Part shown: one piece after another, positions 21,672-36,460 of the stretch | Numbering within the stretch: position 1 is the stretch's first letter | How the letters are laid out: each line of letters begins with the position of its first letter | Assembly: GCF_000003815.2 (NCBI RefSeq) | Contig: NC_049982.1 | Span: 9,534,614-9,576,934, forward strand | DNA from: Branchiostoma floridae | Lineage: Eukaryota; Chordata; Leptocardii; Amphioxiformes; Branchiostomatidae | DNA length: 42,321 nucleotides | Direction of reading: 5' to 3' | Made by a program: the position numbers and the translations under genes | Notes under the pieces: model-generated | Told to the model about the DNA's origin: nothing | Seen by the model: only the letters and a program-made list of their open reading frames with translations | Databases searched by the model: none

Positions 21672-24600
21672 TTAGCTATCATTTGCAGCATGGGCGGAGC
21701 TTCGCAGCCATTTTTCCCCGTCACACATATGAAGGTTTTATAGAGGTGAAAGTCATATTCAAAAAGCCATTGAAATTATGACAACTAGATTAACGTTACA
21801 TAGATTGAGTCGAAAACGGTTAACCAAGAGAAGAGACTGGTTCTGCAGTACATAGAGAATGATGATTTCCCATTGTACAATGAAACTACGGTAGTTACTG
21901 TATTCTCAAGTTAAGCAAAATTGGCCCCAGCTATTTTAAGATACGCCTTGCCCCTCACAAATCTTGACCACAAGAGATATGAAAAACAGTAGATCCTTAA
22001 AGCCGTTCGGAACAGAAGCTTGAGCTTCGAGAGCCCCTCCGAAAACATAACCATGGCGAAGGTAGCAATGCACTACACATTGTCGTTTCTGCAGCATGCT
22101 ACACCGCTACTGAGACTGGCACATCGGAGGCAACATCTTAAGACCCTTTCCAGATGCTCAGAACGCAAACACGCCGCCGTCTTATTGTTCTCCTCTGCTG
22201 CGCAATTTGGAAAATTGCACGAGTCATATGACGCAATATGCATTTTTGATGACGTCTGTAATAAAGTTGCTAATTGAATCCGCATGTATGACGTGAAAGC
22301 TTTCCTAATGACCTTGGCAGCAGGTACAGACAAAATTATGTACTAACCACATTACCCGGATGTCTCATTAAGAAGGCTATTTCAGTGAGCAAGGATTGTC
22401 CTTTATTTTGATATTTACTTCATGCTCAAGAAAATCTTCAAGCTAAGCTAAACATGAGAAACACTGAAAGTAAGCTCGGCAGCCTCAACACAACTGACAC
22501 CGGCATTTGAGATGTGTGTCGACGTTATGATTGATGTGACTCATGAGGAAATACAAAACAAAAGCAATGGATTCTTTGATTTTTTTTATCTATTTATTGG
22601 TTTATTTTTGATTGATCGATTGATTGATTGATCTATTGATTGGAATTTTCAAGGCTTTCTCGTCCGCTTCTTCAAGTATGGGCCACGCCCTCCAAGTTCT
22701 TTTCTTCCATATACTGGCGGCCTCACTCGGAAACAACATCACAGTTCAGAAGTACCATTTCCTCTCATTTGAAAACAAAAATAAGTTTGTTTATTTGCAA
22801 ATTCTTGTGCGAAGGCTAATTGCAACATGCAACAGTATCTAGTAAAAGTATAATAGTATTTAAATCTATTGGATAGATACAGTAATATCACTCACTCACT
22901 CACGGCCTGTAACCACAGTGGTCGTAGGAGCTCCACGACATCCATCAGTTATACACCAGATAAGAATGATAATAAGTAGAGCACAAAGGACTATTATGAA
23001 TATGAATATGATGAATAATGTGATTATGTGAATATGGCTTTCTGAGATACATTTGCATAGAGCTGGAATATATCAACATCATCATCGATATCTTTTTTAC
23101 CCATGAATAGATAGATACACCCTATTACTACTCTCCTGTCCGTTAATGATGGTAAGTCCTTGGGTAGGTCGTGTCCTGCGGTTTGGGCGGTTGTACTAAA
23201 TACTAAATCACACTCCTATCGACCCACGGTTTTACCGTAGGCATCATCACCTATTGAATCAAGTCCATGATGTGTTGGGCTAATTGTCCCCATAATTTAC
23301 GCCGCACTTTGAGACACAAAGCCTCACTTACAGTCCTTCTGTTGCTGGTTTTCCTTCAGTCGAAAACCAACGTCCAACATGACAGAAGTTCATGTCTGTA
23401 ACAGACCGCTTTTCTTGCTGATGAAGCAAATAATTAATGCACTTTGATTGCATTTTTTTCGTTTATTTGATCATCACACTAAATAGATTGTTCCTTTGGA
23501 ATGGTTTCCTAAATTCTAGCAACAGCTTGGATAAACTTGACACAACAATAGGGAGACACCAGCAGTACAGTTTTGCGCCTTACATAACGGTGTGGGTTCA
23601 GTGCTTCCTCCCCAGGCCTGCCCGGTTCAGCTGACGGCTGATTTGGAAGATCAAGGTCATACCGTACAAACACCTGGGACCATTTTAGGTTCAAAGATTA
23701 TTGCATTTTCATTTTTTTCATTGTTGTCTTTAAAAGTTACCGGTTGTTTCCGAAGTAAATAGTAAAATACTCAGCACCCGAGGTAATTTTCTTGCGTTAC
23801 TATTTCAACATTGTCATTTGCTTATTCTCACATTTTAATGGAGCATAAACAAATATAACTTATGCTTTCAAACATGTGAATTTTTGAGAAATATGATTCG
23901 ATATAACCAAAGAATTTTCCTTCCGAATTTTAAAGAAAACCTTAAGAAAGAACGTCGAGCGCTATTGTACACAACAATGTAACCTCTACTGCTGACCTAA
24001 GAGCGAAGCCAGCACAACGCTGTCGTTTGATAAATGCTAAAAGTTTAGTAAAACAAAACAAACAAACAAACAAAAACCAAAGAAGGCATGACAAGAAAAC
24101 ACCAGTGCACTGCAGTAGCTGAGTATAAAATGCCAGCTTTATGAATGAGCGCCACTGTGGTGACCTGAATCGGGACACGGCTTTCTGCCCTACATAGATA
24201 CCAGAGTGCTGCAATGGCGGCAGTGGTACTACAAACGGGTCCTATGGGTACTGAACTCATGGTGCTCTCTCTTCTGTCAACTTCTATTCTACGTTGCTCA
24301 GTTGCTTAAGCGAGCAAAAACAGACAATATGCATGTAGAAAGCAAAGCCAAGGAGTGAAAAATTGTACGTTTATGTTGGACAAAATATGACAGGAATGTT
24401 GTCATGACGGAGCTACGGCATACAGGGAGATGCGACGAGGGGCGGCAAGAGTTTGTGTGTGTAGACAACAATATTGTTTACATGAGAAGTGGATTTTTTA
24501 AAATCATTTCATTTACAGAATGTGTAGTGTTAAGCACCGTTCATACAACAGACCTGAATATGTGAACATGTGGACTCAGGATGTGTAGGCTAGCCGCGAC

Positions 24601-27600
24601 CCAACTGTTGGAAGAAAGATGAAGTTTGTCCAGAGCAGAACTGTCACTGTTGACCATACGGCATGCTACCCAGGACGCATCGGCATAACATCTAGCATGG
24701 AAAGAGAGCTTCGGTAGCTAGTTTTGGACACATGTACATCATTACCACACCATCCACATATTGTTATCTCTGGTCTTGACGGCATTGTAGTTGTTAGCAA
24801 TGCCTCAGTGTAAACTGGATGTGGCCGACAAAAGGATAATTGTCGCTTGTCAATTCCAAAGTTGTACCGTCAAATCTTTAACTGCTCTGTTTTGACAAGA
24901 CGGGACCTTTCCACTTTCCTTTGTTTATCCAGGACGTTTAGACCTGTCTGACCGAACATCAAAACAGTGACAGTGACAGTAACAGCAAAATACACTACAA
25001 ACTAGAATTGTACAAAAATGAGTCAAACAATATCAATAATATACCACCAGATATGCATAGGAAATTACAATGATGGCGATTAGCAAGTGCTGTCAATATT
25101 CACATGTCCTGAACAAGATACATTGCTCCAGATGGATGTTGTTATACACCTCATAGTTGATTGACGTTAACATCAGTGTACAGAATCATGCATCGTTGTG
25201 TACCTCAACTCCATTGTCCTTTTACACTGGTTTCCTTATCCATATATCTCCCTTAGCTATAGTGTGAACTTTAAACCTGGGAGCCCGAGGAAGGATAATT
25301 TTTAAAGGCAATGTTTAGACCTGGTGAATCAGATTATTTGATCAATGACATTGCATTATGCCTCCCCATGTTAAAATGTTGCACATAATGTTCTAATTTA
25401 TTACAAGTATCATGTTTGACCAGCATTTCTATGCAATAGTTTGTAACGAGGTGTGTGTGGGTCTTTTTTTCTCAGAAATACGCTTATCAAAGAAAAACTT
25501 TTTGAACAGTTCAAACGTTACAATTAAGCCATATTTTCATAAAAGCGTGCAAAAACGTCATCAGTGATATCAAAACAGCGTTTGCATCTCTCAAGAACGT
25601 GCATGGATATATATATACATATATTCATACTCTTATATAGTATTGAGTTGACGAAATGTAAACGTTCTGAACGAGAAAAACTTTTACTACAACGAAAACG
25701 TACTTAGAAAAATGGTTGAACTTTTGAATATTGGAGAACAAACGAGAAGAAAAAGCGGCGGACCCGTCTTCGTGCCAGCCATGTCTGGCGCAGAAGGCTT
25801 TCTGTAGCTGCGTCGTGATGTTATTCTCGCATCTCCGCCCACGCACGCACACAACTTAATGATGATATGTCGCTGCTGGCCACGGAGCCTCAAAACAAGG
25901 TAGTTACTGGTCAGGACGCGTGTATTCACAAGGTAAGCCTACCAGAGGGATTCGTGAGGTGTCTGTGATTTTATTTCCCCTTTTATTTCTTCCGTACAGT
26001 CCGTAATTGTGGTAATGAGCACGAAACCAGTAGAAGAATATGTAAGTAGAAGACGTCGTGGAAGATAAGATGCGATGTGTGTTTGTGTATGGAACCTGTT
26101 GAAGTGACGTCTTCGTTCACAATGAAAACACAACAGAGGCTTTCGCAAGGGAGCCGTCAGTTTGGTTTCCATGTGAATTTACATATCTCGAACTCATTAG
26201 GACGACTTTAAGTATCAGGAGATGAGCATAGCTTCAGAACGCCACGATGCATGTTGCATGTGTCACCTGTTGCGGAGGATGATCAGAAATCCGCTACACG
26301 GAAGCCATTATTAAGATGAATTTTGGTTAATGTACAAATTTTGTGTTCTTACCAAAGTAGCTTTCGAAAACATAGATTACTACATGTAGTATCATTGAAT
26401 AGATATATAGCGGGCATATATGTATTTGGGGACTTTCGGAAAATCGAACGCGTACACCTATTGAGGTACGTAAGCACAATTTAGGTTCAACTGAGAGAGA
26501 GATTCAGAAATACGTGTTATTTCATTCTATTGATTTGTGTATTTCGTGCTGTTTAAATGAATACAAAACATAACGGTGGAACGGTGGGCAATCATTGAGT
26601 ATCTCACCTCGCAAGCAATATGGTAACTACAGTTAAACATTAACGCTGGAATAGAATACATCGAATAGTTGGATAATGTTTTGATAATCATAGTAGTAGA
26701 TATGATAATATAGATCACAACAGGTTAGGAAATATAAAATCTTCTGTACAATATGCAAAAGGAAGAAAACATCTATGTCACAATATGTATACTTATGTCC
26801 TATATGCATAATTTTCAACAATGAGTGTGTAGTGTCGTATCAGTTCTGACAAATATGCGTATGTTGGTTTAAAAAATGTATTTGGGATCTGTAGTGATAT
26901 TTCCTATCCTATGCATGATATGCGCTGTTGATTGTCATTTTGACCAACGTATGCCATATTAACCTAAATAAATGCAAATGTGTCAAATTCTACACGAATT
27001 TATAAGAAATGATGATGAAATAAGAAAGACATTCAGTACGGGATTTTGAAAACTCTTAATATGATCATAGAGTGGTCTGTGCCTAACAGAATTTGAAAGT
27101 AACAATTCACAGGGCACATTTCATTGACGTTTATCTTGTTGACATTGTGTTATTTTACCAGATAAAACGTGTAGAGGTCTGTTTCCTCATTGACTTTTGC
27201 CTGCAACTTTTTGTTGGACCAAAACTGCTTGTTGTGTCCAGACAATCCGTTTTGTTGAGAACTTTCTCATCTTTCTTTCGTTTCTTTTCTGGAAAAAGTG
27301 CGTCTATCTTATCAACGTCGAAGTCGAATGTCTGAGAAGCAGTGCCCTATTTAATGCTTTTAGATATAGGGTCTACTAATATGTAAAAGTTGATATTGAC
27401 ATGATGCGACGGTTCGTTTCCTATGTTGTACGTACAAATTTCCAGCAAAAAGCAGCTCGGAAAATGTCATGGTGGCAGAAAAAAAAACTAAACTGACAAC
27501 TTAAGCAGACGTAGCATCTACTGTACATGCATTTCGATTATTGATATCAAGGTTGATACCACGGTTTGTAAAAGGTTGATCGTGTGTTTAGGATTCTTGA

Positions 27601-30600
27601 AAAATGCAGAAGGACTAGTATGGTAATAACAGGCAGGTGTTCATCAGCAGATGCAGACATCCACATCTTTTATCCAGCTATGTAGGTTGACTACGTAACG
27701 TGTGGGCTTGAAGTTCTAAGCAAATTAAAAACCAAACACTGTCGAATTCAAACATTTCTGTCAAACCAAACACAATTCCTACAAACCATGACTTGAAACA
27801 TTCCAGGAAAACATGGCACCAGCCTCTGTTGTCTTCAGGTGGTATCCAAGACATTGCCAGCTGCCAGAAATGCGTGGGCGTTTCTTGCACAACATGCTGA
27901 GCAAGAAAATGGGTTTCTAGGGGAACTGCTTTCTGTCCAAATGTTGATCATTTTGTATGTAGAATGGACTGAGAGATACCATTCTTGTAAGCACAGTTCA
28001 ATGGGACCAACAAGGACACACCCAAACTTATACGCTTATCACAATGAGAGTCACCAACGACATTGGGTGAGCCCTTTTGGTCCCGTTGAATTATGCTTAG
28101 AAGACTGTGACAGCTTACTTAATTCCATGAGTCACTAGTTACCTACATGTAAACATTTTAGCACAGAGTAGCTGTGATAAAAGTAATGTTTTGTTCCATC
28201 TAGAATGTGATTTGCACCAAGGTCTTCAGTACTGATTGATGTAAGTTTGCCACAAAATCGCGGCAGGCTTTTCCCTTGTGGAGTTTTAAAAATACCAACA
28301 CTTCATTGTTAAATAAAAGTCGTCTTCAACAGAGGAAACACCCACGTTGGAACTATCACACGACACAAAATCGTCCAGACTTGAAACCTACAACCACCAT
28401 GTCCTCCCAATACTGATGTTGATATATTAGTTGTAGTTATTGGGCCATGAATCAGTAAGATTTTCTTGAGGTTCATTAGGAGGTTAACATGTCTTTGGAA
28501 GTCTGAAGATTCTCAGTTTGCTGCCATCATTCTTTAACCGTTAGTTTTTACCATTCCCTGGTGTCACTTAGCTGTTGTTGAGGTGTAGTACGTTTAGTCT
28601 TGCTATCAATGCGAGTGCGACAATATGGCCACTTAAATTTGGAGGGAAACGTTACCATGACTTGTTTGGTGTCTTTTCTCTCATTTGGGTAACTCAAATA
28701 ATCCGTCATGTGTTGAAGACATATTTCGTAAAATTATACTATACTGTCTTTACACACACGGAAGCATCGAGCTTAATGTGATTTACCGTATCTGTTGTCT
28801 CTGGTTTCATGTTAATTCTTTGTTTCTTCAGCATGTTTTTAGCCACCTGTTTCTCTATAAATTCACGTTGTGCGCGTCTCTAACTCCCTAGCTAACAACA
28901 GGCTTACCATAATATATTGTGAGTTCTTATGTCGTATTGTGATTGTTGAGTCTGTCGCGTATTTTAAGCCAACCTTTATCTCATTACACCCATAAAACAT
29001 TACGAACCAACAAACAAACAATGATGAATGAATTATAAGTGGAATGCAATCGACATTTAACTACCCACAATTCACCTGCCGTACGTGCGCCATCATCTCG
29101 GGAGTCCGCCATCTTGGAATGGGACATGGTGAAATGTCATCACTTTGACATCGATTTTGCTTAGTTTACATGCTATTCTGATTAACATACCCTCAGTTAT
29201 AGCACGTTTAGGACGGTTTTCTATCTTTTTTATCGTGAAATGTACAATGGTAGTGTACATCACCTGCTTTGATGGAAATCTTAGTTTCGGATTCCGCATC
29301 ACGTAGGGCGAAAAGCAGGTCCTTTACGTTGATATGCTGCTTGCAGCAAAATTGTTGTGCGCCATGATTGGTCATTGTCGTTTGTGTGTTTAACTTGAGA
29401 CTGACTCTTCACTTCGCGGGCAAATTTTGCTCCTATAATATTGTACCACTTCGTGTGAGTTCCTTCACTGTTACTGTGTATCAATATCCTAAGGTCTGTG
29501 CCATCCTGAACCCGGCTTACACTGGAGATGCTTGAGGGACTCTAACCAACTCTACCAATGAGGAGATGGACATTGTGACGTCTCTACCTGTCCTGTGGTA
29601 CGAACATCAACCTCCATGGCCTCATCACTTCTTCAGGCACAACTGTGCTTTCTTAGACACCATGAGGTGGACGTTATTTCTTTTAACGATACACATGTAT
29701 CAAACGAAGTGGTAAGAGCTTGAATTTCCAGGTGTTCTAGTTTAAACATCCACATCAACCTTGCAATTGGTGAGTTCTACGGTTCTATTGACCAGATAGA
29801 ATCCCCAACAGGAGAGGAGGCTTACAGGTCATGACCAACAGCCTAAGTTGTTACCATTCTTCCATCTAGTCTTCTACGTTCCTCTTTCGCATCGTTGACT
29901 TAGCTACAGGTACATGATGTGCACATGTTTAGTTTCTTAGCTTCATGGGATAAAATACAATTGCAGCTTATCATTTCCATTTTCACTAACTAATAACATA
30001 TAATGGTCTCGTTCTGCCTGATACGATCACTGACACTGTAGTAGGATTATCAGGCACCACTGTAATTGATTCTGCAGGAAGTTTTGTTCTGTTTATACTG
30101 TTTATATCACATGCAAGTGCTGAACTTCAGATCGGCACTCCTGGTCAGCTTGAAGTTAATCCTTCATCACTTTAGCGATGTCATATCATATCAAGTGCAC
30201 AACAATTGTAACGGTTGTAAAGTGATCAAGACTTCTTGATATGCCTCCCAATTATCAATAGCCAAGATTTCACTATAAAGTAGCCGGTTTACAGTGAAAA
30301 GGAAAAATTTAAGTGAAGGCGTTTTTAATGAATTGAAACAGGTAAAACCTTTTTTCACATGGTCCATTATTATTCAGATATTCTTCAATTGTTTGTGCTA
30401 GCTATTGTGTAATCATTTGTGTTTTGCTAGCAGCTTTCTTAGTTGTTCGTAAAGTTTGCAACTGATATTATTACCCGTGTTACAATGTATACATTGTACG
30501 TATATTTCATAATAATAAAAGATCTAATTTTGATATTCTACTAGAAAAAGGGCAATAGGGCCAAATACATTTTTATGACTTAAGTGATCATATAGATAGT

Positions 30601-30832
30601 TGTGATAGGACTGATTCATTAATCACAAAGGCAATCTGCTTTCAGACTCAGAGTGAGAGATGTGCGTACAATGTCACTGATATGTTGAGTGATTGTTTTG
30701 TTATGTTTTGTCTCTACGTACATGCACATTGAGTAAAAGGAAAAACAACAACGACCGTATTGTAGAAACTAAGTCTTAGAAGCCGTGACTCGGCTAAGAA
30801 ATGGGGGATAGACAGTAATAAGAAGACAGAAT
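21672..30832. other. Gene-poor tract, no confident feature
   Basis: About 9 kb, mostly AT-rich. It includes small microsatellites: GATT-type (22610-22642) and AAAC-type (24053-24078). A frame at 22020-22277 and one at 27839-28138 have no splice context or recognisable family. No transposase, reverse transcriptase or conserved exon was identified. Confidence 0.45.
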
Positions 30833-30905
30833 GTGTGCGTCTTAGTGGTCTAGGGTTTGGTTCTCGCTTTGGATGTGATAAGTAACGAGTTCAAACCCCA
30901 AATAG
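30833..30905 (+). repeat. tRNA-like relic (tRNA pseudogene or SINE head)
   Basis: An A-box-like segment ttagtggtctagg (30841-30853) is followed by a B-box-like gagttcaaacccc (30888-30900). Stems are poor, so an active tRNA gene is unlikely. No clear SINE body follows. Confidence 0.3.
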
Positions 30906-33900
30906 GCCTTCAATTTGTGTTTAAAGCATGCAGCAAATAATCTACAGCAGGATTTGTGTCACTCCGAGTATACTGAAAACAACAGACGTTACACAACGTT
31001 AACTTCTGAGAATAATATCTGAGATTTTTAATTTGTCAGCTATTGACTTGCAACTGACTGCTAAGCATTTGAATAAACAGTTTTTGAGTTTTTCAGCTTA
31101 GTAATCACATAACATAGCATATCTTCCTGACCCCCTCAAAATATTTTAATGATAGTATACGTTGGGGGTAGCTGTTGACTCTACGTAGGGGGTATTTGAC
31201 CTTGTACGTTCCTATCAATGTTAATGGGTATATACGCCTATCGCCTTACTTTGATACATGCAATTGATATGGCGATTCCTCGATGTCAGTGCGATGTTGC
31301 AATTTAGTAGGGACAAAATACCCTGGACAGGTATCACTGCGATTCATAACAACGTGCAAAACATCTAGATTCTAGGCACAGATAACTTGCCATTATGTTA
31401 ACTGTGGTACTTGTGTATCTTTGTGGTACTTGGATGTTTATTTTGTAGCGTTCATAGATCATTGTAGACCAGCGGTTTCTAGATTAAAAGTTTCTAGCAG
31501 TGGTATTTGTTGGATTCAGCCAGTCCCCAGGCTTGGGCGTACGTTGGCCATAATCTTTTGATTCACACACACGGTAGTGTTGCCATTACATAATTGTACT
31601 TTTCGTGTCAGGTTTCATAACATATTCAAAGTTTGTCACAACCCACAGTTAGTATTGTTGAATGGAATGTTGTAAACAGAAAAAAAACGTCTGAATCAAA
31701 TTTATATTGCATTGCCATCTCCAACAACAACAACAACAACACAGCACGTTTTACAATTGGCAATACAGAGCATCATATAGAGTACACAGATAGCGTTTCA
31801 TAATTCTAATAATGAAAATAGACGACTATGTTGGTCGTTCTCGCTCAAATATCATACGTGTGGTCCAAATGTTCCTGCTGTTTCCAACAGATATACAAAC
31901 CAAGTCAACGCAAAGCCTTTATCTAAGCTATAAGTAGATTGGGTGGTTTGATCGTCGAATGCAAAGAGACACACCTCTAGATTTACTCATGTAGCTTGGC
32001 TGGGCTCTGGGCTAATTTAAGCGATATGAGTACAAAACAACTTCGACGGTATGGATAGTGCTGCATGTGTCTTCTTAATCCGTGTTGCATTCGTGGATTC
32101 TTGCGTTATTCTTGTTCCCTTCTTGTTTGTTTTGCAATTTTATAATTGCTGGCAGGCTCATCGGTTTAATCTTTAAAAATCTCTGTACTCGTTTTTTTCA
32201 TGTAAACTAGAACGAGAACTGTTTACATCAAAGATCATTTTACAATGTTCGTATTAAGTCACCATTCCTGTGCAAAAGTCAGATCCTGCCTGGTATGATC
32301 GTGTCCGAGCTGTGTGCATCTCTCCCGGCGTGCCCTCTCCTTTTTGTGGTTTGGGGCTTTTGAGATGATGACAGAAAAGCCCTTACCTCAAAAGGGATAG
32401 GGTTCTGCTGCATGTAGCGACATATACGTGTTCATCACTGGACTCCTCTTAACCCACCCCGTCAAGGCGACCATGCTGCTGTAGGTTGTTCTAGTCAGTT
32501 CGTTCAACTATATATTGAGCGGTGAACCAAATGTGCAAAGGTTAGGTGTGACAGGTCGTTCATTGTAGCATAGTCAGCTGCAGCTGTGCTGTGTCCTTGC
32601 GAAGCTGGTGTGTTCCACTGAAGAGTAGTTTTATACGGCTATATGGAGACAGGACCAGAATCTTCTGACTTATTCGTACGTACATTGGACAAGCAACAAC
32701 TGTTTGCATGTTTTAATACATAGTAGTTATAGTTAGTTATATAGCCTTGCATTCTGTACGTTCAAAACCGGAGGCTACATTCTATTTATGACATGTAACA
32801 AACCAGGTCTGTGGTTACCTTGTCTTGTACGGGTAAAAATGGTCGATAACAAAATGCTTTTAACGCAATTCGTAATGTCTCAAAAGGTGTGTTAACTCAG
32901 AAGGGTTGTAACGTCCCCTCAGAGAAACTGCAAGCCCTAACTGGACGTACCTTCCGGAGGTGTTGAGGTTCGTCCGTACGGACCTGCAGTTCCGAGGCGA
33001 GGTTGCAGACCACTGTCGTCATTTAACGTTCACGCCCACTGTAGGGTCTATGTGTCAAACAGCCTTAAGCATTTCATGCTAGAAGGTTTGTTTTGTTTCG
33101 TAGCACTAGGAGTTTTGTTTCCAGTGGATTGTAAACAGTCTTAGGTGTGCAAATAATGCATGTATTCAGCATGTATGAATACAATACGGACACATTGTCG
33201 ATTGGGGTTAGTTTGCATGGGTGCTTCCACGAACAATTGCTGCATTGATACGACAACAAGCAAACAAGCAAGTTTCAGTAGCTAACTGCCAAACTTGCAG
33301 ATATGCCTAAGCTGAGTAAGAGATTGGAATATTTGCGATGACATTTCGTAAATAAATACTTGTCATGAATGTATCATCTGTCTGCATGATAGTGCTTAGC
33401 ATGGGAAACATAGAGTCAACGTTTACGTCATCTGGCTGATGTCTTGTTTACAGAAAACAACATTCTGTTTTGTACATTGCGATGTAGATTTAAGTGCTAC
33501 GTGACAAACGTTGTTACAACTAGAAGCTGACGTCACGTATTTGACGTCACAGCATTGATGTAATAGCGCCTTCTTCCGACAAGTAATGGATATTCAAGTT
33601 ACTCCGCCAGGTGCTGCTATTGCAATATTCAAAATGTATTCATCACTACTTGCAATTCTAGTCTTAAAAGCAAAGAGGCGCTTTCAACTGGCTAGGATGG
33701 TAACGTCGGGACACCGATGATTAGCTGTTACTAGTCAGAAGGGTCCAGATAACAAATGGTTCCATAAGTTTATTGTAGAAAATATTGAGGAAGTTTTTAT
33801 GTCAGCTTGGCATGTGGTTACTCTTTTACAGGCTGAGTATCCTACCTATATCTGAATCTTGTACGGTACGATAGCCTGCTAGAACTCATTAACATATGAA

Positions 33901-33925
33901 AGCCTTAACACATTTAAAACGTTAT
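30906..33925. other. Non-coding, nothing recognised
   Basis: A (CAA)n run lies at about 31721-31741. A 12-bp perfect palindrome gtccgtacggac is at 32971-32982 in a locally GC-rich patch. Two close CREs are at 33528-33535 and 33542-33549. No exon seen. Confidence 0.45.
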
Positions 33926-34402
33926 CTAGGCAAGATGATACAGCCTGAAACTAATACTTGTTCCTATTTCTCGAGAATCTCTTACAAGCCCCAGCACTGA
34001 GGCGGACCTAGTCCCTATCAGACGTGGCTGACCGTGGTTGGGGGTTAGCCCGGACCATGGCTGAAGTAAGTCGTAACCAAAGTCATCTATGGCTTGGAGT
34101 TGGTCGGCGAGGTTGCCTACGAACATGTCTTTAAAAGTCGTCTGCATCAGCCGACTATAAATTGTCAAAAATTAAAGTCGGGAAAGTTATATTCCGCGTT
34201 CATGTAATCAGGGGGATAAAATGGAGCTAGGATGTGATGGAATCCAAAGTACTACCAACCCAGTGCCAACCTTGGATGGGGATCGGTGGTCGAGATCGAG
34301 CAACGTCGTAGGATGTCCGGCGTGAAAGTGTGAGCGAGCAAGAGGTTTAACTGGCCCCTTGACCAGTGTTCGTCTTCCCCCGCGATATAGAGATTTGAGC
34401 AC
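33926..34402 (-). other. Minus-strand open segments of unknown nature
   Basis: Two consecutive minus-strand frames (34208-34402 and 33926-34168), locally GC-richer than the flanks. Peptides include FVGNLADQLQAIDDFGYDLL and HFHAGHPTTLLDLDHRSP. They resemble coding sequence in composition, but I cannot place them in a family; a decayed transposon or a pseudogene is as likely as a gene. Confidence 0.2.
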
Positions 34403-36460
34403 TTATTTTTGTGGTCGAGACCCATCAAGGAATCACAAATCCCTGTACAGCTTCATGAGTTGCACTGTACTCCAAGGAAAGAAAACGACTGTGAAACATA
34501 ATCTGCTATACGGTGGTAGATACTGTGCATTAGAAATGTAACGTTACGGTTTGTTGTCAAACAAGAAGTCCAGGGCTTAAGCATGATATACTGCACTGAA
34601 TAGGATACCATGGCAAACGGACGTGTTGACAATGGACTACAGGTTCTTCCCATGTCTGTAGTTGTCTGTTCTGTGTCTGATCTGCGGTTTAAATGTGTAT
34701 ACCTCACACAGCCGCGGTGTGAAAGTTTACTTATATACATTTTCTATATTCAATGTTTCCTATCTGCAAAGTTGCGGGCGCAATATTGCAATGCAACTTA
34801 ACTTGTCGATGACAAACTTCAGAAAATATTAAAGAGGCTTGAAATACTCTGACCATTATCTTCAAACGGAAATGCCTGACACTATTTCTGGTTCTATTTC
34901 AAGCGAAGAACTTAATTGAAGTTTGACAGCTAGGAACAACTATTTATGAGAAGCTTTTTCCCAATTTAGCACGGATATAATGATTTGTGGCTGAGAAACT
35001 GACGTCACCGCTTATTATTGTGCATGATATTACATCAGGCTGTGTGCAGGTCGTAAAGATTGTCAGTGCGTAAAGCAGCTGTTGTAATTCCACGCAGTAT
35101 AGTTTAATAACCTCGTGAATGTAATTACCTCGTGCGCAATATCGTCCTTATTATCGGTAACCTCACTTTATCTACTTTATTGCCCCCCACCCCACGCGCC
35201 GCCGCCATTTTCTACTATTTGCTCTCACCCAGCGTCCATAGCGACCGCCGTGTGCCTGTCTGCTGGCAACTTCAAGATTCTTATCTACTTGGCACGTGCC
35301 CAATTACAACGAGATTACAGCTACTGTTGCTTAGCAGAGAAAACAATGTGAAAAAAATAAAAATCCAACGCAAAATTTGAATTTGAATTCGCTCTTCCGT
35401 TAAGGGGCTTATGTTATAGCGATCTAAACAAAACAAAAACATCATAAAATTTGAAAGTTTCTTATATATATTATTATTCTGAAAGTAGTTGATTCAAAGA
35501 TACGAACTTTCCAGACTTGTATTTATTATAACAAATAACGACGACGATGAAAAAAAGATCGGTTAAACCGTAAGTGCAGCTGTTATTTCGCTAAAGAGAG
35601 GTGGACGCTCCTCTATCAAACAAAACATAGAAGAATACCATAATTGGAGTTCACACGAAAAAGCTTAGAAAAGGGCAGAATCTCCCTCACCTAAAAGTTA
35701 TGTCCGGTTGCAGTATCAACTACAATTGCAAAAGCCAGATTCCCTGTCCTAATGGCCGTCTCTAGCTTACCCAGTTTCACCAAGGAGCTTTTATCATATA
35801 AAAGCTCCTTGGTTTCACACGTTTTTGGACTTTGGATCAGAAATGCCCATCGAAAGCATGAGCAAAGGGTGACCGTTGGTCAAGAACCAGTCTTTCAACT
35901 TTTAAACTAATGCACTGTACATTGTTAGACCATACAAAACCAACATCAAAATATTGAGCAGGCAACGACGATGTCGTTTAAGATAATGATCGTAAGTTTT
36001 TCCTCATTGAACATGCATTGGATTTCAAAAAGCATTCATGGCAATGTCTATCATGCATGCTAAAAATTCAAAGGATTTCTTTGCGACCAACCCATGATTA
36101 CCTCTTCTGGAATCGTATGATTTTTCGTATTGACTTTTTGATTGACCTCGGGTCATCTTTTCTTTCGTACAGCTCTCTTCTCCAAGAGTGACACAGGATG
36201 TTAAGTTAGTCGCACCATACTTTCAAACACTCCACGCCAGTACGTCACAAAAAGTGTGAACAACACACTAAGAATTTGCCTGAATGACCTCCATGGCAAA
36301 GGAATAATAAAAATACAAATAGTCACAAAAACACCGGTAAACAACATTACCGGTTCCTGTCTGTAGAAGTGTAACGTTAGGTGTTTGTTTACGTCTTATT
36401 TGTAAACTTTTGTAGGTGTTTCTGGAGAGTGTTGTGGAAGCCAAACACGCATGGCGCGTC
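34403..36460. other. Non-coding; perfect hairpin at 35779-35813
   Basis: AT-rich. Contains a CRE at 35000-35007 and a perfect 16-bp inverted repeat (accaaggagcttttat and its complement, 3-nt loop) at 35779-35813. No gene recognised. Confidence 0.45.

Noticed and set aside
22611-22642. GATT repeat as a binding-site cluster
   Set aside because: Simple microsatellite.
24782-24810. miR-33-like string gcattgtagttg
   Set aside because: The seed context differs and the local hairpin has only about 7 bp of stem; not a pre-miRNA.
29542-29710. Open + stretch with peptides such as EEMDIVTSLPVLWYEHQPPW
   Set aside because: No start, no convincing splice sites and no family recognised; too weak to list.
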